NCBI GenBank assembly: GCA_009763385.1
Contig: CM019831.1
Coordinates: 90,758,291 to 90,822,290, forward strand
Reading direction: 5' to 3'
Source: Coix lacryma-jobi var. lacryma-jobi
Taxonomy: Eukaryota > Streptophyta > Magnoliopsida > Poales > Poaceae
Length of the DNA: 64,000 bases
Position 1 is the stretch's first letter. Each line of letters opens with the position of its first letter. The position numbers and the translations under genes were made by a program. The notes under the pieces were generated by a model. That model ran no database searches. It was not told the DNA's origin and saw only the letters and a program-made list of their open reading frames with translations. Positions 43,901-55,261 of the stretch are shown here, piece after piece.

Positions 43901-45390
43901 CGCGCGAGGCCAGGCTCGGCAGTCAACGGCGGAGTTTTGCGCCGTGGTCGTTGACCGGCCCTAGCTCGTCGACGGCGACGCTTCCGGTGACACTGAGACC
44001 ATCACTGGGTGCGGGTTTGTGAGGCGAACACAACTAACCGACTCGCTGAGCCAGAGGGATATCGGAGCAAGCTCGACGACGGCCATGGCGGAGCGGCGGC
44101 TCTGCGACTCGGCGGCGGAACTCTTTCCGGCGGCTTGCGACTCGACGAGATTAACACTAGCCTAAGCAAGACCTAAGCGACCTATTCGGGCAACCTTCGA
44201 GCCTCGGTAACCGCAGCATTGCTCGGAGCTATGCACGGCGGCGGTCCATGGCGGACACGGCGGCGACACGGCTCGGTTCCGGCTGAACATGGCGGCAGAG
44301 AGGTCTCCATCGAAACCTAGGCAACTACGGTGGTAGGGAAGACTAGAACATGGCTCGGTTTAGGATGGCTTGGCCGGAGATGGCCGGTCCACGGTAGGGT
44401 CATGGCGGCGGCCATGGCGGGAGCTTGCGGATGGCATCTGCTGTTCCGGCGGCTAGAGAGGGAGAAAGGGGAAACCAACCCTTACCGGAGAAAGAGGAGA
44501 TTAGGGCGGAGAAACTGGCGGGAGGAATCGAACGGCGGTGAGCGGTGGAGCAGGTAATCGCTCGCCGAGGTTCGGCAGGCGGCGGCGGCGCGGAGCTCTG
44601 GTGAAGATGGAGTGGAGTGGAGCGAGGGAGAGAGTGAGCAATGGAATGCTCCTCTGGTTGCAAGCACGGGGCGGAGCGAAGGCAAAATGAACGAAGTGCT
44701 AGGTGCATTGCACCTAGCCGGTTCCCGTCGGGGGAACTCCCGACCGGACGCGGCGGCGTCAGGCGTCGCGCTCCACGCGGCGAGTGCGGACGCGGTGCAT
44801 GGAGCGACGTGGCGAGTTCGGGCGCAAACCACGGGCGGCGAAGTCGGTGGTTTGGCCGGCCGGCGAAGCGGTCTCTCGGCTGCGGGCGGATTCTGCCGGC
44901 GCGAAGGGAGCGGCGTCCGCGAAGGAGAAGAAGGAGAGACTGACAGGCGGGGTCCACTGGGGTTAAACTAATGAAGTTTGGTTAAAAACTTTGATGCTCT
45001 ATAACTCCTAAACTAAGCCGAATTAGGAAAAGGTCCTAAAAGCAAAGTTGCTTAGAATTTTGTAAGGAACAAATCATCTTTAAGGCTCAAGTCCAAATTC
45101 TGCTTAGAAAAAAGAAATTTACTTCTAATCCATTTTTCTAATGCAAGAAATCACATTTTAAAAGCTTTTTCTGAGAAAGTGCTTTAAAGCAAAGTTGTTC
45201 CTTTCATCAAGATCTACAACTTTGTTATAAGGCACTTGGTCAGAAACAAAAAGCATAACAAGGTTATACTTAGACACTACACAAGGACTTAAGCACTTCA
45301 ACAAACATATGCACATGAAATGATGAGATGCCATGCTCATGCCATGCCAGATTATGCATTTAGGGATTGCTTAACACCGGGGGTGTTACA
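40907..45390 (-). repeat. A2 3' LTR (4484 bp)
   Basis: On the minus strand it starts TGTAACACCCCCGGTGTTAAGC and ends ...CGGTTCTGTTACA, where A1 has GTCACA. It has the donor-like GTAAGTCT and hairpin at 41358-41388. A GC-rich core lies near 43900-44950, and a reduced set of CTCGGT-type repeats near 43560-43760. Open frames inside (for example 44400-44957) correspond to LTR frames in A1 and are not genes. Confidence 0.9.
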
Positions 45391-45404
45391 GCCCTCCCCT
45401 CCTT
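45391..45404 (-). promoter_or_regulatory. A2 polypurine tract
   Basis: The minus strand reads AAGGAGGGGAGGGC directly before the LTR. The pol TAA stop (45403-45405) overlaps its upstream edge. Confidence 0.85.
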
Positions 45405-48400
45405 AAAAGAAATCTCGTCTAGAGATTTGGGTTACGAACCATTTCTTATAAAAGTGTGGGTATATTTCCTTTAGATAGTCATCCGTCTCCCAGGTAGCAT
45501 CCCGGTCATCTTGCTCACTCCAAGATACCTTATATTGCTTCACGATTCTTCCGCGGGTCGCTCTTTCTTTTTCATCGAGCACTCGACATGGTGTAATTGA
45601 GTAAGTGAGATCATATTGCAATTTGATACGAGCTGGTTGTACCTCTTCTTCTGGTACTCGAAGACATTTCTTCAGTTGAGAGACATGGAATACTGGAAAA
45701 ATAGCCTTCAAATGCTCTGGCAATTGCAGTTGATAAGCCACTTCTCCCTTCTTTTGCACAATTCTATAAGGTCCCACGAACCTTGGTGCTAACTTCCTTT
45801 TGACTCCAAAACGTTTTACACCCTTCATTGGTGAAACCTTCAAATAGACATAGTCACCAACATTGAACTCAAGCGGTTTCCTTCGTTTATCAGCATAGCT
45901 TTTCTGGCGAGATTGTGCAGACGCGATATGTTGCTGAATCGTTCTAACTTGTTCTTCTGCTTCTTTCACAAAGTCAATACCATAGTATCGACGTTCCCCT
46001 GGTTCTACCCAGTTTATCGGTGTCCTGCATCTTCTACCATATAGAGCTTCAAAAGGAGCCATCTGTATACTTTCTTGATAACTGTTGTTATAAGCAAACT
46101 CTGCCAATGGTAACCATTTCTCCCAAGAACCTTTTGCTGATAAAACACAGGCTCTTAACATATCCTCTAGAACTTGATTCACTCTCTCTGTCTGCCCTGA
46201 TGTTTGCGGATGATAGGCTGAGCTTCGGACTAAATCCGTGCCTAACTCCTTCTGCAACTTTTCCCAAAATGGTGCAGTAAACTGCGATCCGCGATCAGAG
46301 ACTATAACCCTTGGTACACCGTGCAGTCGCACAATCTGACTTATGTAGATCTCTGCATAATCTGGGGCCTTATAGTTGGTCTTGACTGGAAAGAAATGTG
46401 CGGTCTTTGTGAGACGATCCACAATTACCCAAATTGAATCATTACCCTTCTGAGTCGTGGGTAAACCAACGATAAAGTCCATACTCACTTCTTCCCACTT
46501 CCATTCAGGTATAGCTAATGGCTGAAGCATTCCAGCTGGTTTCAAATGAATAGCTTTTACTCGACAACACGTATCGCATCTAGCCACATAAGCAGCAATT
46601 TCTTTCTTCATTTTGGTCCACCAAAATCTCGGACGCAAATCTTGGTACATTTTTGTACTTCCAGGATGAATAGATAATTTGGACAAATGTGCTTCATCCA
46701 TGATCCGATTCCTGAGTTCTCTATCCTTAGGCACCACTAATCGCTGGTTAAACCATAGAACTCCATTTTCGTCAACTCGAAAATGCTTATCGGCCTCTTT
46801 TTCATCCGTGAGCCTTTCCTTAATATGATAGATCCCTTTATCGGTTTTCTGGCCTTCTATAATTTAGTCAACTAACACATTGCGCAACTCTAAATCATGT
46901 AGCACTGCAGCATGTGTTAAGCTGAACTCATCCTCTGGTAGAATCTTCATAGCATTACAGTGTGATTTCCGGCTCAGAGCATCGGCCACAACATTCGCCT
47001 TGCCTGGATGATAGTGAATTTGAAGATTATAATCCTTAATCAATTCTAGCCATCTTCTTTGCCTCATATTCAATTCTGCTTGCGTGAAAATATATTTAAG
47101 ACTCTTGTGGTCGGTGTACATATTGCAGACATTTCCCAGCAGATAGTGTCTCCAAATCTTCAAAGCATGTACAACTGCAGCTAATTCCAAATCATGGGTC
47201 GGGTAATTCACTTCATGCTTTCGCAATTGCCGCGAAGCATAAGCAATCACTCTGCCTTCTTGCATGAGAACACAACCTAGGCCTACCTTTGACGCATCAC
47301 AAAAGACATCAAAGGGTTTCTCAACATCCGGTTGAGCTAAAACAGGAGCAGTGGTCAACAACTTCCGCAAGGTACGGAAAGCAGTTTCGCACTTCTCTGT
47401 CCATTCAAATTTCTGATTCTTTTGGAACAAACTGGTCATTGGCTTTGCAATCTTGGAGAAATCTGGAATAAAACGGCGGTAATATCCTGCTAAGCCCAAG
47501 AAACTACGAATCTCACCAACTGAAGTAGGAGCTTCCCAGTCCATGACTTCTTGTACTTTACTAGGGTCTACTGAGATTCCTTCTTCTGACAGAATATGAC
47601 CAAGAAATTGTACTTTCTTCATCCAAAACTCGCACTTGCTGAATTTAGCATAGAGCTTGTGTTCCCTGAGTCTAGATAAGACAACCCTCAAATGTTCTGC
47701 ATGATCTTCTGCATTTTCCGAGTAAACCAGAATATCGTCAATGAACACTACCACAAACTTGTCTAATTCTGGCATGAACACGGAGTTCATCAAACTCATA
47801 AAATATGCTGGAGCATTGGTTAATCCAAAGGACATAACAAGATACTCGTATAACCCGTATCTGGTTGAGAAAGCGGTCTTTGGAATATCCTGTGGTCTAA
47901 TTCAAATCTGATGATACCCTGACCTTAGATCAATCTTAGAAAACACCTTGGCCCTTGATAACTGATCAAAAAGGATGTCTATCCTAGGTAACGGATACTT
48001 ATTCTTAACAGTCACGGCATTGAGTGGACGATAATCCACACACATGCGCAAGGACTTATCCTTCTTTTTGACAAACAAAGCTGGGCAACCCCATTCTGAT
48101 ACACTGGGTTGAATGAATCCCTTGCCCAAGAGTTCCTTGATCTGGGTCTTGAGTTCTGCCAGCTCATTGGGCGGCATTCGATACGGTCTCCTAGAGATTG
48201 GTGCAGTTCCTGGTAACAACTCTATCACAAACTCCACTGCTCTCTTCGGTGGTAACCCTGGTAACTCATCTGGAAAAACGTCCGGAAAATCCCTAACAAC
48301 TGGAATTTTGGAGAGGTCTTCTATAGCAAAAGTACAAGATAAGTCAACAAGATCGGCACCTCGAGGAAGAGATACGCGAAGCTTGTTACCTGTCCGACTA

Positions 48401-49806
48401 TCAGATAAGGTAAGAGTCCTGTTTGCAGTGTCTAACACCGCACTCCACATGGTCATCCAACTCATGCCTAAGACTACATCCATACTTAGTCCCGGCAAAA
48501 TTACTAAGTTGGCTCCAAATTTATGCCCTCCAATGTCGATGGTCACATTACACACCATCTGTCTAGATAACATGCTACTCCCTACGGAGCTCACGCGAAA
48601 CCCATAATCCATTTCAGAGATTTCTTGATTATGCTTTTGTGCAAACGCCTTGCTCATGAAAGAATGCGATGATCCAGTATCAAATAAAACAACTGCAGGA
48701 TGATGGTTCACGAGACACATACCGGCAGTCACGGGCTCTCCTGCACGAGCTTCTTCAGCAGTCATGTTATGCAGACGTGCTGGGTAATTAGCCTGCTGCT
48801 TCTTGGGGTGTGGGCAATACCTTGCAAAGTGCCCATCTTGGTTGCAATTGAAGCACGGCCCCCGAACTATTGGCTTGGTCCCAGTTGAGCTGCCTTGTCC
48901 TGCTCGAGCCTGACTTGCTGCCACCTTGTATGGTCGTTGACCACGCTGAGCTTGTTGCTGTCCTTTCTTCTGAGGCGGCCTGAAACGAGCCCCAGGTGCT
49001 GGTGGTCGGTATTGAGAACGCTGGGCTGGTGGTCCTCTAAACTGAGATGATCCAGATTCCAGGGTCCTCTTCCTAGCCTTGCTTGCAGCATGCTTGTTGT
49101 TGTGATTCTCCTGGATCAGGCAGTCACTGATGAAGTCATTGAAAACTGTGCGGGATGAAGTACCCACTGATTTTCCCATCTTAGTATTCAGTCATCTCTT
49201 AAAGCTAGCTATCTTCTTAGCATCGGTATCAACAAAATCTGGTGCATAGCGAGATAAAGAGTTGAACAAATGATGATACTCGGTCACTGATCGAGTTCCT
49301 TGTGTTAAGCTCATGAATTCAGCCATCTTCATCTGAGTCAAGCCTGGCGGAATATAGTGCCCACGAACAGCTTCCGCGAACATTCTCCAAGTGACAAGTG
49401 TACGAGCTGGATAAGTGGTACGGTGATGTCCTCACCAAATTCTGGCTGGCCCCTGTAGCTGATGTGCAGCATATTCTGCTTTTAACTCCTCTGTAAGCCA
49501 GAGCAGTCGAAACTTCTGCTCTATCGTATGCAGCCATTCTTCTGCTTCTAGAGGTTCTGTGGCTTCCTTGAAAATTGGCGGCCTTGTGTCCAGAAAATCC
49601 TTGAACGAGCTGTACTGATTCGGCTCAGGGCGTTGATTGTTATGCGCTAAATTCTCTCGCAGAAGCGCCTCGATGTTGCGTTGGCTTCCCAAGAACTGAG
49701 CGAAGAGTTGCTCGGCCGTGGGTGGTGGAGGAGGTGGTGGATTGCGGTTCTCTCTGCTATCATCATTACCACCACTACCACCCGCTCCACTGCGAGTCGT
49801 CGTCAT
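45403..49806 (-). pseudogene. A2 gag-pol with four in-frame stops
   Basis: The start MTTTRSGAGG is at 49806, directly after an acceptor-like TGCAG. The gag domain, CCHC knuckle (CFNCNQDGHFARYC), protease (DTGSS), RT (FIDD), RNase H, integrase (MDF, SDRGSQF, QTERVNQ) and chromodomain all lie in one frame. I find no frameshift from 49806 to the TAA at 45403. Four stops break it: near 49429 (a Trp codon, TGG to TGA), near 49189, near 47899 in RT after SGYHQI, and near 46861 after VLVD. The pattern fits slow decay by substitution, unlike the indel-rich B copies. It cannot make a full polyprotein without readthrough. Confidence 0.92.
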
Positions 49807-50144
49807 CTGCATGTAGCGATAGCAATAATCATTAAACGACGTTGCCAAAATTGCGGAGAACAATAAACCATGCCAACAGAAATTATTCAGAAAACGAATT
49901 CACCAAACAATTACAGAGGCATAATAAATTTCGATCCACAACGCATCATCACATGATAAATAGTGCTCATAACATAGCATACAAAAGTCAACATAACACC
50001 CGTAGGTGCCCATACATATGGGACTTTTAAAGGTTTTGCGCCATACGCACATAGGTCCAACACACATTCTTACATCCACATGTTACCAAAAAGATCAAGC
50101 GCTATGATATGAGATAAGACCACTACGCGCTAACACTAACTAGT
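49807..50144 (-). other. A2 spacer between ORF0 and gag-pol
   Basis: These 338 bp are noncoding and equivalent to 26878-27221 in A1. On the minus strand they end ATCGCTACATGCAG just before the gag ATG, so the acceptor-like AG is conserved. Confidence 0.65.
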
Positions 50145-51044
50145 CTACTCCCTAATGGCACCATCGTCATCGTCGTCGTTGTCATCATCATCACTCGAGA
50201 TGTTCGAAGAACCACTGGACGAAGCATGAGAATCCGGGTCCTCCTGAGGAAGGATAGGGTTCCTGTCATTCTCACGGCGATGAATCTCCTCATGTAGGCG
50301 ATCATTGTAGTCCTGGAGATGATGAAGTTGCAGCTCCAAATCTCCCACCTGTAGCCTGAGAAGCCTGTTCTGCTCAGTCGCACACATACCCTCGAGACAA
50401 ACATTACGTAGCGACTCCTCAGTCTCGGCCATGATGGTGGATAAGAAGGTCGTCATACCCTGCTGGTCACTAAGCTGTTGTGTTGTCTCCTGCTCCCTCT
50501 GACGAGCCTGGTCTCTCTCAATGGTCAAGTGAGCTAGCTGAGTGGTAAGAAGGTCGACCTCTGTAGCATGCGCCTCCTGACCCTGGTGATGTGCAGCTAT
50601 CTCCTCACTGAGGATGTGGTCCAGGTGGTCGTAGCTACGTGACAGACACCCGTAGGTAGCCATGAGTGCAGCCATCGCACTCCCAGCTGGCCCTGCGCAG
50701 TGCTCACGCTCTGAAGAACTAGCCTCCAACACCGTAGCACCCGGCTGACGCCACACGGACTGGTACGGATCTGCTGTAGGGAAGACACCGGCTGTGGCCT
50801 GGGCAACTATCTCTGGATGATCCTCCATGATATCCCGAAGAACAGTGTACGCAACTTGGTTGGCTCCATCCCAGGGAGTCCTGCCCTGAAGAGCAAACAC
50901 TCTGCGGCACCACACATGATCCTGCGGATCACGGCTGGGCACGTCCACCTCAACTGTATACATGTAGCGATCCTCTGAAAACTGAACTCGATGCCACTCA
51001 TATTGCGGCTCCTGGCCCTCCTGGTATCCGACTAAGTGCAGCAC
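50145..51044 (-). pseudogene. A2 ORF0, C-terminal 299 codons
   Basis: The frame enters at residue about 46 of the A1 protein (LHLVGYQEGQEP) and runs without a stop to ...GAIRE. It keeps the dsRBD-like segment, the DHVWCRRV block, the coiled coil, the NDRLHEEIH motif and an acidic tail that is longer in Asp than in A1. The H3-like N-terminus is cut off by the B2 LTR at 51045. It should lie beyond the window, preceded by the duplicated AGCAC (51040-51044). Only substitutions and short tail changes separate it from A1, so the frame was maintained while gag-pol gained stops. Confidence 0.85.
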
Positions 51045-54000
51045 TGTAACGTAACGGCCCTAACCCCATGGCCCACTGATCACCGTCAACCACTGACAGT
51101 CGATCCGTACAGCCAAGAGATTAAGACCGGTTCCGCTACTGGGCTACATCAGTGCCCGATGTCCGCAGGATCATCTCACAATTCAGTTACAATCTCTTGA
51201 ACATTTTGACAAATAACATCGGAGTAAATAGCGGAAGACTTAGATAACAATAGTTTTACAAACCAGGGTTCAACATAAAATTAAAGTGAAGTTATTACAG
51301 ACCATAGTTCAAATAGATAGAGTTGGCAGAGTAGCATATGACAACAACTAAAGGGGTAAAGATACTTCACCCAGGCCGAGGGTGAATGATCACTCATCGG
51401 CCTCATCGGCCTCTTCCTGAACAACAGTCACACAGCAGGGTCCAAGGCATACTGAGGAATCTGCCATACCTGCAACATGGGTAATAAAACCCTGAGTACA
51501 AAGGTACTCAACAAGACTTACCCGACTAAAGAAAAAGGGAGAAGACTCAGGAATGAAAGGCTTAGGGTAGTCAAGGTAAGGCTTAAGCAAGATCAAGTAT
51601 TTTGCAGAAAAGCATTTTGTAAACCTTATTTTATTTTTGAAAGATTCGGTATTCCTCAATTCTTCATCATTCATGATTCATTTTACATTTCAAAACATTC
51701 CTAGTTGAGAACCACTCTCCGTTGACAGTCAGTGGACCAAGTCTCCATAACCGAGGAGCAACGTTAATCCGGATAAATAATACTCAGCTGAGGATCCCTA
51801 TCCACACTGCATATGTAGCACCCAAGCTTGCATATGCCAACTCGTCTACCACGATTCCTCCAAGATTGGGCCCGGTCCTACGCCACCCGGAAGTACAGTA
51901 CACCACTCCAATCCGGGACTCTAACCCACGTGGGTACATGCTACTTCCGCCATCTCTCCACTCCCAGTGCGCGGTTGTCGGTCCAATAATGGATTTCTCG
52001 GAGCCAGAGCTTTCCGTAGTATGTGAATAGTTACAAGTCTTGACCAGCAGGCCCCCATACGGATGGTCCCTAATTTTTCAGCCAGAACTATACCTTGGTC
52101 ATATCTCACCCAAGCGTAATAGTCCTGTCAGTTTTTCCGCCAGCGACAAGCACCTCGGGACTCTAACCCAAGAGTACAGGTCCTGTCGGTTTTTCAATCC
52201 CTGTCCCGGTCGGTGTCAACTGTTGAGTCCCGGACTACAACATGACGGCACCGTACGCGCGACAACCTCTTCACGACCATGACCACATGCTAGCTAGGCA
52301 AGCAGTCATCGAACGGAAGTAAAACCAAATTCCCATAAAGTTTCTTTCAGTGATCACACTTTTGAAATTGGCATTTTTATTGCAAAGTCTAATTCAATAA
52401 GCATTGCTAAGCATTTTTCAAATACTTTTGAAAAGCAGGCTTCGGGTGTATCAGTGGTCAAGGTGGATAATGCATCAGTTAGGATATCGCTCACTCCTAT
52501 AAACCTAATGCAATAATTTAACTCAAAAGCATTTAAGGAAATCACTTTATAAATTCAAGGAAGGGTTAAATGCACCGGGGCTTGCCTTGGATGGCAAAGA
52601 GAGCAGACTCGGGGTAGGAGTAGGTGTCGGAGCTCGGGGTTGCCTCGGGGACAGATCCTTCGGTGGCTACCTCGACTTCAGGTCCTTCTTCGTCAACTAT
52701 ACGGATGCAATGATGAATGCTCATGAGAATGATGATATGAACTTATGGTGTAAGACAATTCTACTGATTCTAGATTACTCTAAAACAAGGCATAATCGAA
52801 CCTAGGTTGAGCATAAAAGGTAGCCATTTCTTCCTTAAGCAATTTTGATTAAACTAGACCTTATTATAATTATCCTAAGCATCAACCAAACATAGCATCA
52901 CAAACATCATAGACCAAAGGGTAGGGGTCTATGAACATCAATCAATCCAAAGATCACATCATCACACACTTATTACCAACCCTAATCCATTTTTTTTATT
53001 TTCTTAATTTATTTAAAAGGTCATTTTATGAAGTTGCTCCAAAAATTACCAAATTAATCACATAAGTTCATTATGGTGTAGATAGATGACAAAACAAATT
53101 TCATAATTTTTGGAGGTCATTAAGGTGCTCAAATAAAATCAGACATTAATTAGCAAAAGGCATTATTTAACAATTAAAATAACGCTCAAAAATCAACTTG
53201 CTCCAAATGACTTCAAAATTTTACCGGAGGTTCAGCATGTCATAAAAAAAAGTCACAAAAATTTATCTCAAGATTTTTGGAGTTATAGATCACACTCCAA
53301 AAATACCAAAACCTTCATTTTTCAATTAAAAGGGGAATTTTACATTTTTAAATCTTTGCACAAAACTCAAGTTTCATATTTTTATAAAATACTTCAGAGC
53401 ATAAAGAGTCTACCACAAAAATTTCAGAATTTTTGGATGCACACAGAAAATCATACAAAAAAGAGAAAACAGAACACTATTCACATCTCTCAGAAAAAGA
53501 GAAGAGCACTGTGCTCCTTCTAGGCCGGGCTCGGCGAATCGCGAGGGCTCGGTCGAGACGGCTCGGTTGAGACGGAAGCGACAGCTTCGTCCGAGGCCTG
53601 GCCCGGAGGCTCGGGCGAGACGGAGAAGTGAGCCTCCGTCCGAGGCCTGACTCGGGCGAAGCGGAGAGCATGCGTCGCCGAGGCTTGGGCTCGGGCGAAG
53701 CGGAGGGCATGCGCTCGCCGAGGCCTGGGCTCGGGCGAGACGGAAAAACAAGCCTCCGTCCGAGGCGTGACTTGGAGGCTCGGACGCTTACCACGTGTCG
53801 GAGGCAGGGCTCGAGGGTGAGGCTCGACTCGTTCTCGACGGTGAGGCTCGACACGCTCGAGGGAGAAGACGACCGCGGCGGCGCTCCGGCGGTCCGGCGG
53901 TCCTGCGCAACACACGAGACCGCAAGGGCCGGGTCAGAGTCGCACGGAACCAAGGAACACGACACGGGGGTCGGTGAGGGATGATCATGGCCGGAGGCGG

Positions 54001-55190
54001 CGAATTTCACGAACCCGAGCTCGCCGGGTTTCTGCCGGAGATGGGAACGGCGAGCTTACGCCGGGCGATAGGAGGCGGGGAAAGTGAAATTGGGGGGTGG
54101 GAAAGCTTCACGAGCTCAAGGCGGAGCTTTCGGGCTAGATGGTGGAGCGGCGGAGTGACTGGAGTAGGCCGGCCACGGTGGCGGAGGTGAGTGCGGAGGT
54201 CGGAGCTCCGGCGGGCTTATATAGCCGCGGCTAAGGGACGGTAGAGACCTCGGGGTTAAGCGGGTAAGGTTTGCGGGGGCGTGCGCACTCGATTGAGCTC
54301 TGGCGGATAAGCTGGCGGGCAGCCGGGGCTCGGGCGCAAGCTCGGCCGGCGATGGCCACGCGGCGGCGGCGCGCTGGACACTGTAGGGGCCGAGAGCGAG
54401 GGTCAGCGCTCGCGTGCGGGCGCGGAGGGAACCGGGAGACAGCGGCGGCAGGATAAGGGCGCGTGGGGAGCAGCCGTCTGCGCTGCGGGCGCAGCGCCGG
54501 CGCCATGGCCGGGCCCCCCTTCCCTCTGGCTCTACGGAAGAAGAACAGTGCTAGGGTCTAGGGTTTGACTTTTGGCCAGAATCTGTATTTTGCAAAAATC
54601 TCCCAAAATTTGAACTGTGCGACAAAAACTCAAAATACCAAAGTTGTTCAGAAAAATGAGATCTACAACTTTGTCAATATGCACATTTTCAAATTCCAAA
54701 TAGTTTTTGAACTATATTCAAAAACAGAAAAGGGGACACTTTTCAAATTTGATTCAAATTAAAATTACTTTGGATTTCAAACTGAAACTTGAAAATTTGT
54801 AAATACCAAAGTTGTTCCTCTCGATCAGATTCACAACTTTGCTTTTTGAACCAACTCAAAATTTTGACTTTTGAAAAAGTTATCCAAAAGGGAATAAATC
54901 CAAGATTTGGGAATTTAGGGTTTTGCAAAAGGACAATCAAATCAAATCTGATTTTTGAACTAAGATCAAAGCAACAAACATCAGGGCACTAAATTGAACA
55001 AGAATTACATAGAACTAGGCACAGAGGTGAAATTACCATTTTGCCCTTAGAGGAAGAATTAGACTTTTAGGGTTTTTGAAAAGGGACTAAAGCATAGCAA
55101 TTAAGCAAATCCAAATGCATCACAAAATGATTAGTGCTTAAAATGATGACATGTCAAGTTAATTATATTAGTAACACCAGGGGTGTTACA
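51045..55190 (-). repeat. B2 3' LTR (4146 bp)
   Basis: On the minus strand it starts TGTAACACCCCTGGTGTTAC and ends ...GGGCCGTTACGTTACA. It has only two of the roughly 170-bp CAAAGTTG-type units (54639 and 54807); the middle one is deleted. The hairpin is at 51493-51510. The GC-rich core (53510-54540) keeps the GCTCGGGCGA repeats. Confidence 0.9.
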
Positions 55191-55206
55191 ACCCTCCCTC
55201 CTAAAA
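55191..55206 (-). promoter_or_regulatory. B2 polypurine tract
   Basis: The minus strand reads TTTTAGGAGGGAGGGT directly before the 3' LTR. Confidence 0.8.
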
Positions 55207-55261
55207 GAAATCTCGCCCCGAGATTCCGCGTCGTTTAAAGAACAAAAGAGGAAACTCACAC

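Larger units (their letters stand above)
40907..51044 (-). mobile_element. A2: family A copy, 5' end interrupted by B2
   Basis: On the minus strand ORF0 (truncated), gag-pol and 3' LTR are present. The 5' LTR, PBS and ORF0 start are separated by the B2 insertion and should lie beyond 64000. Compared with A1 it is older, with many substitutions and four stop codons. The reading frame length is preserved. Confidence 0.9.
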
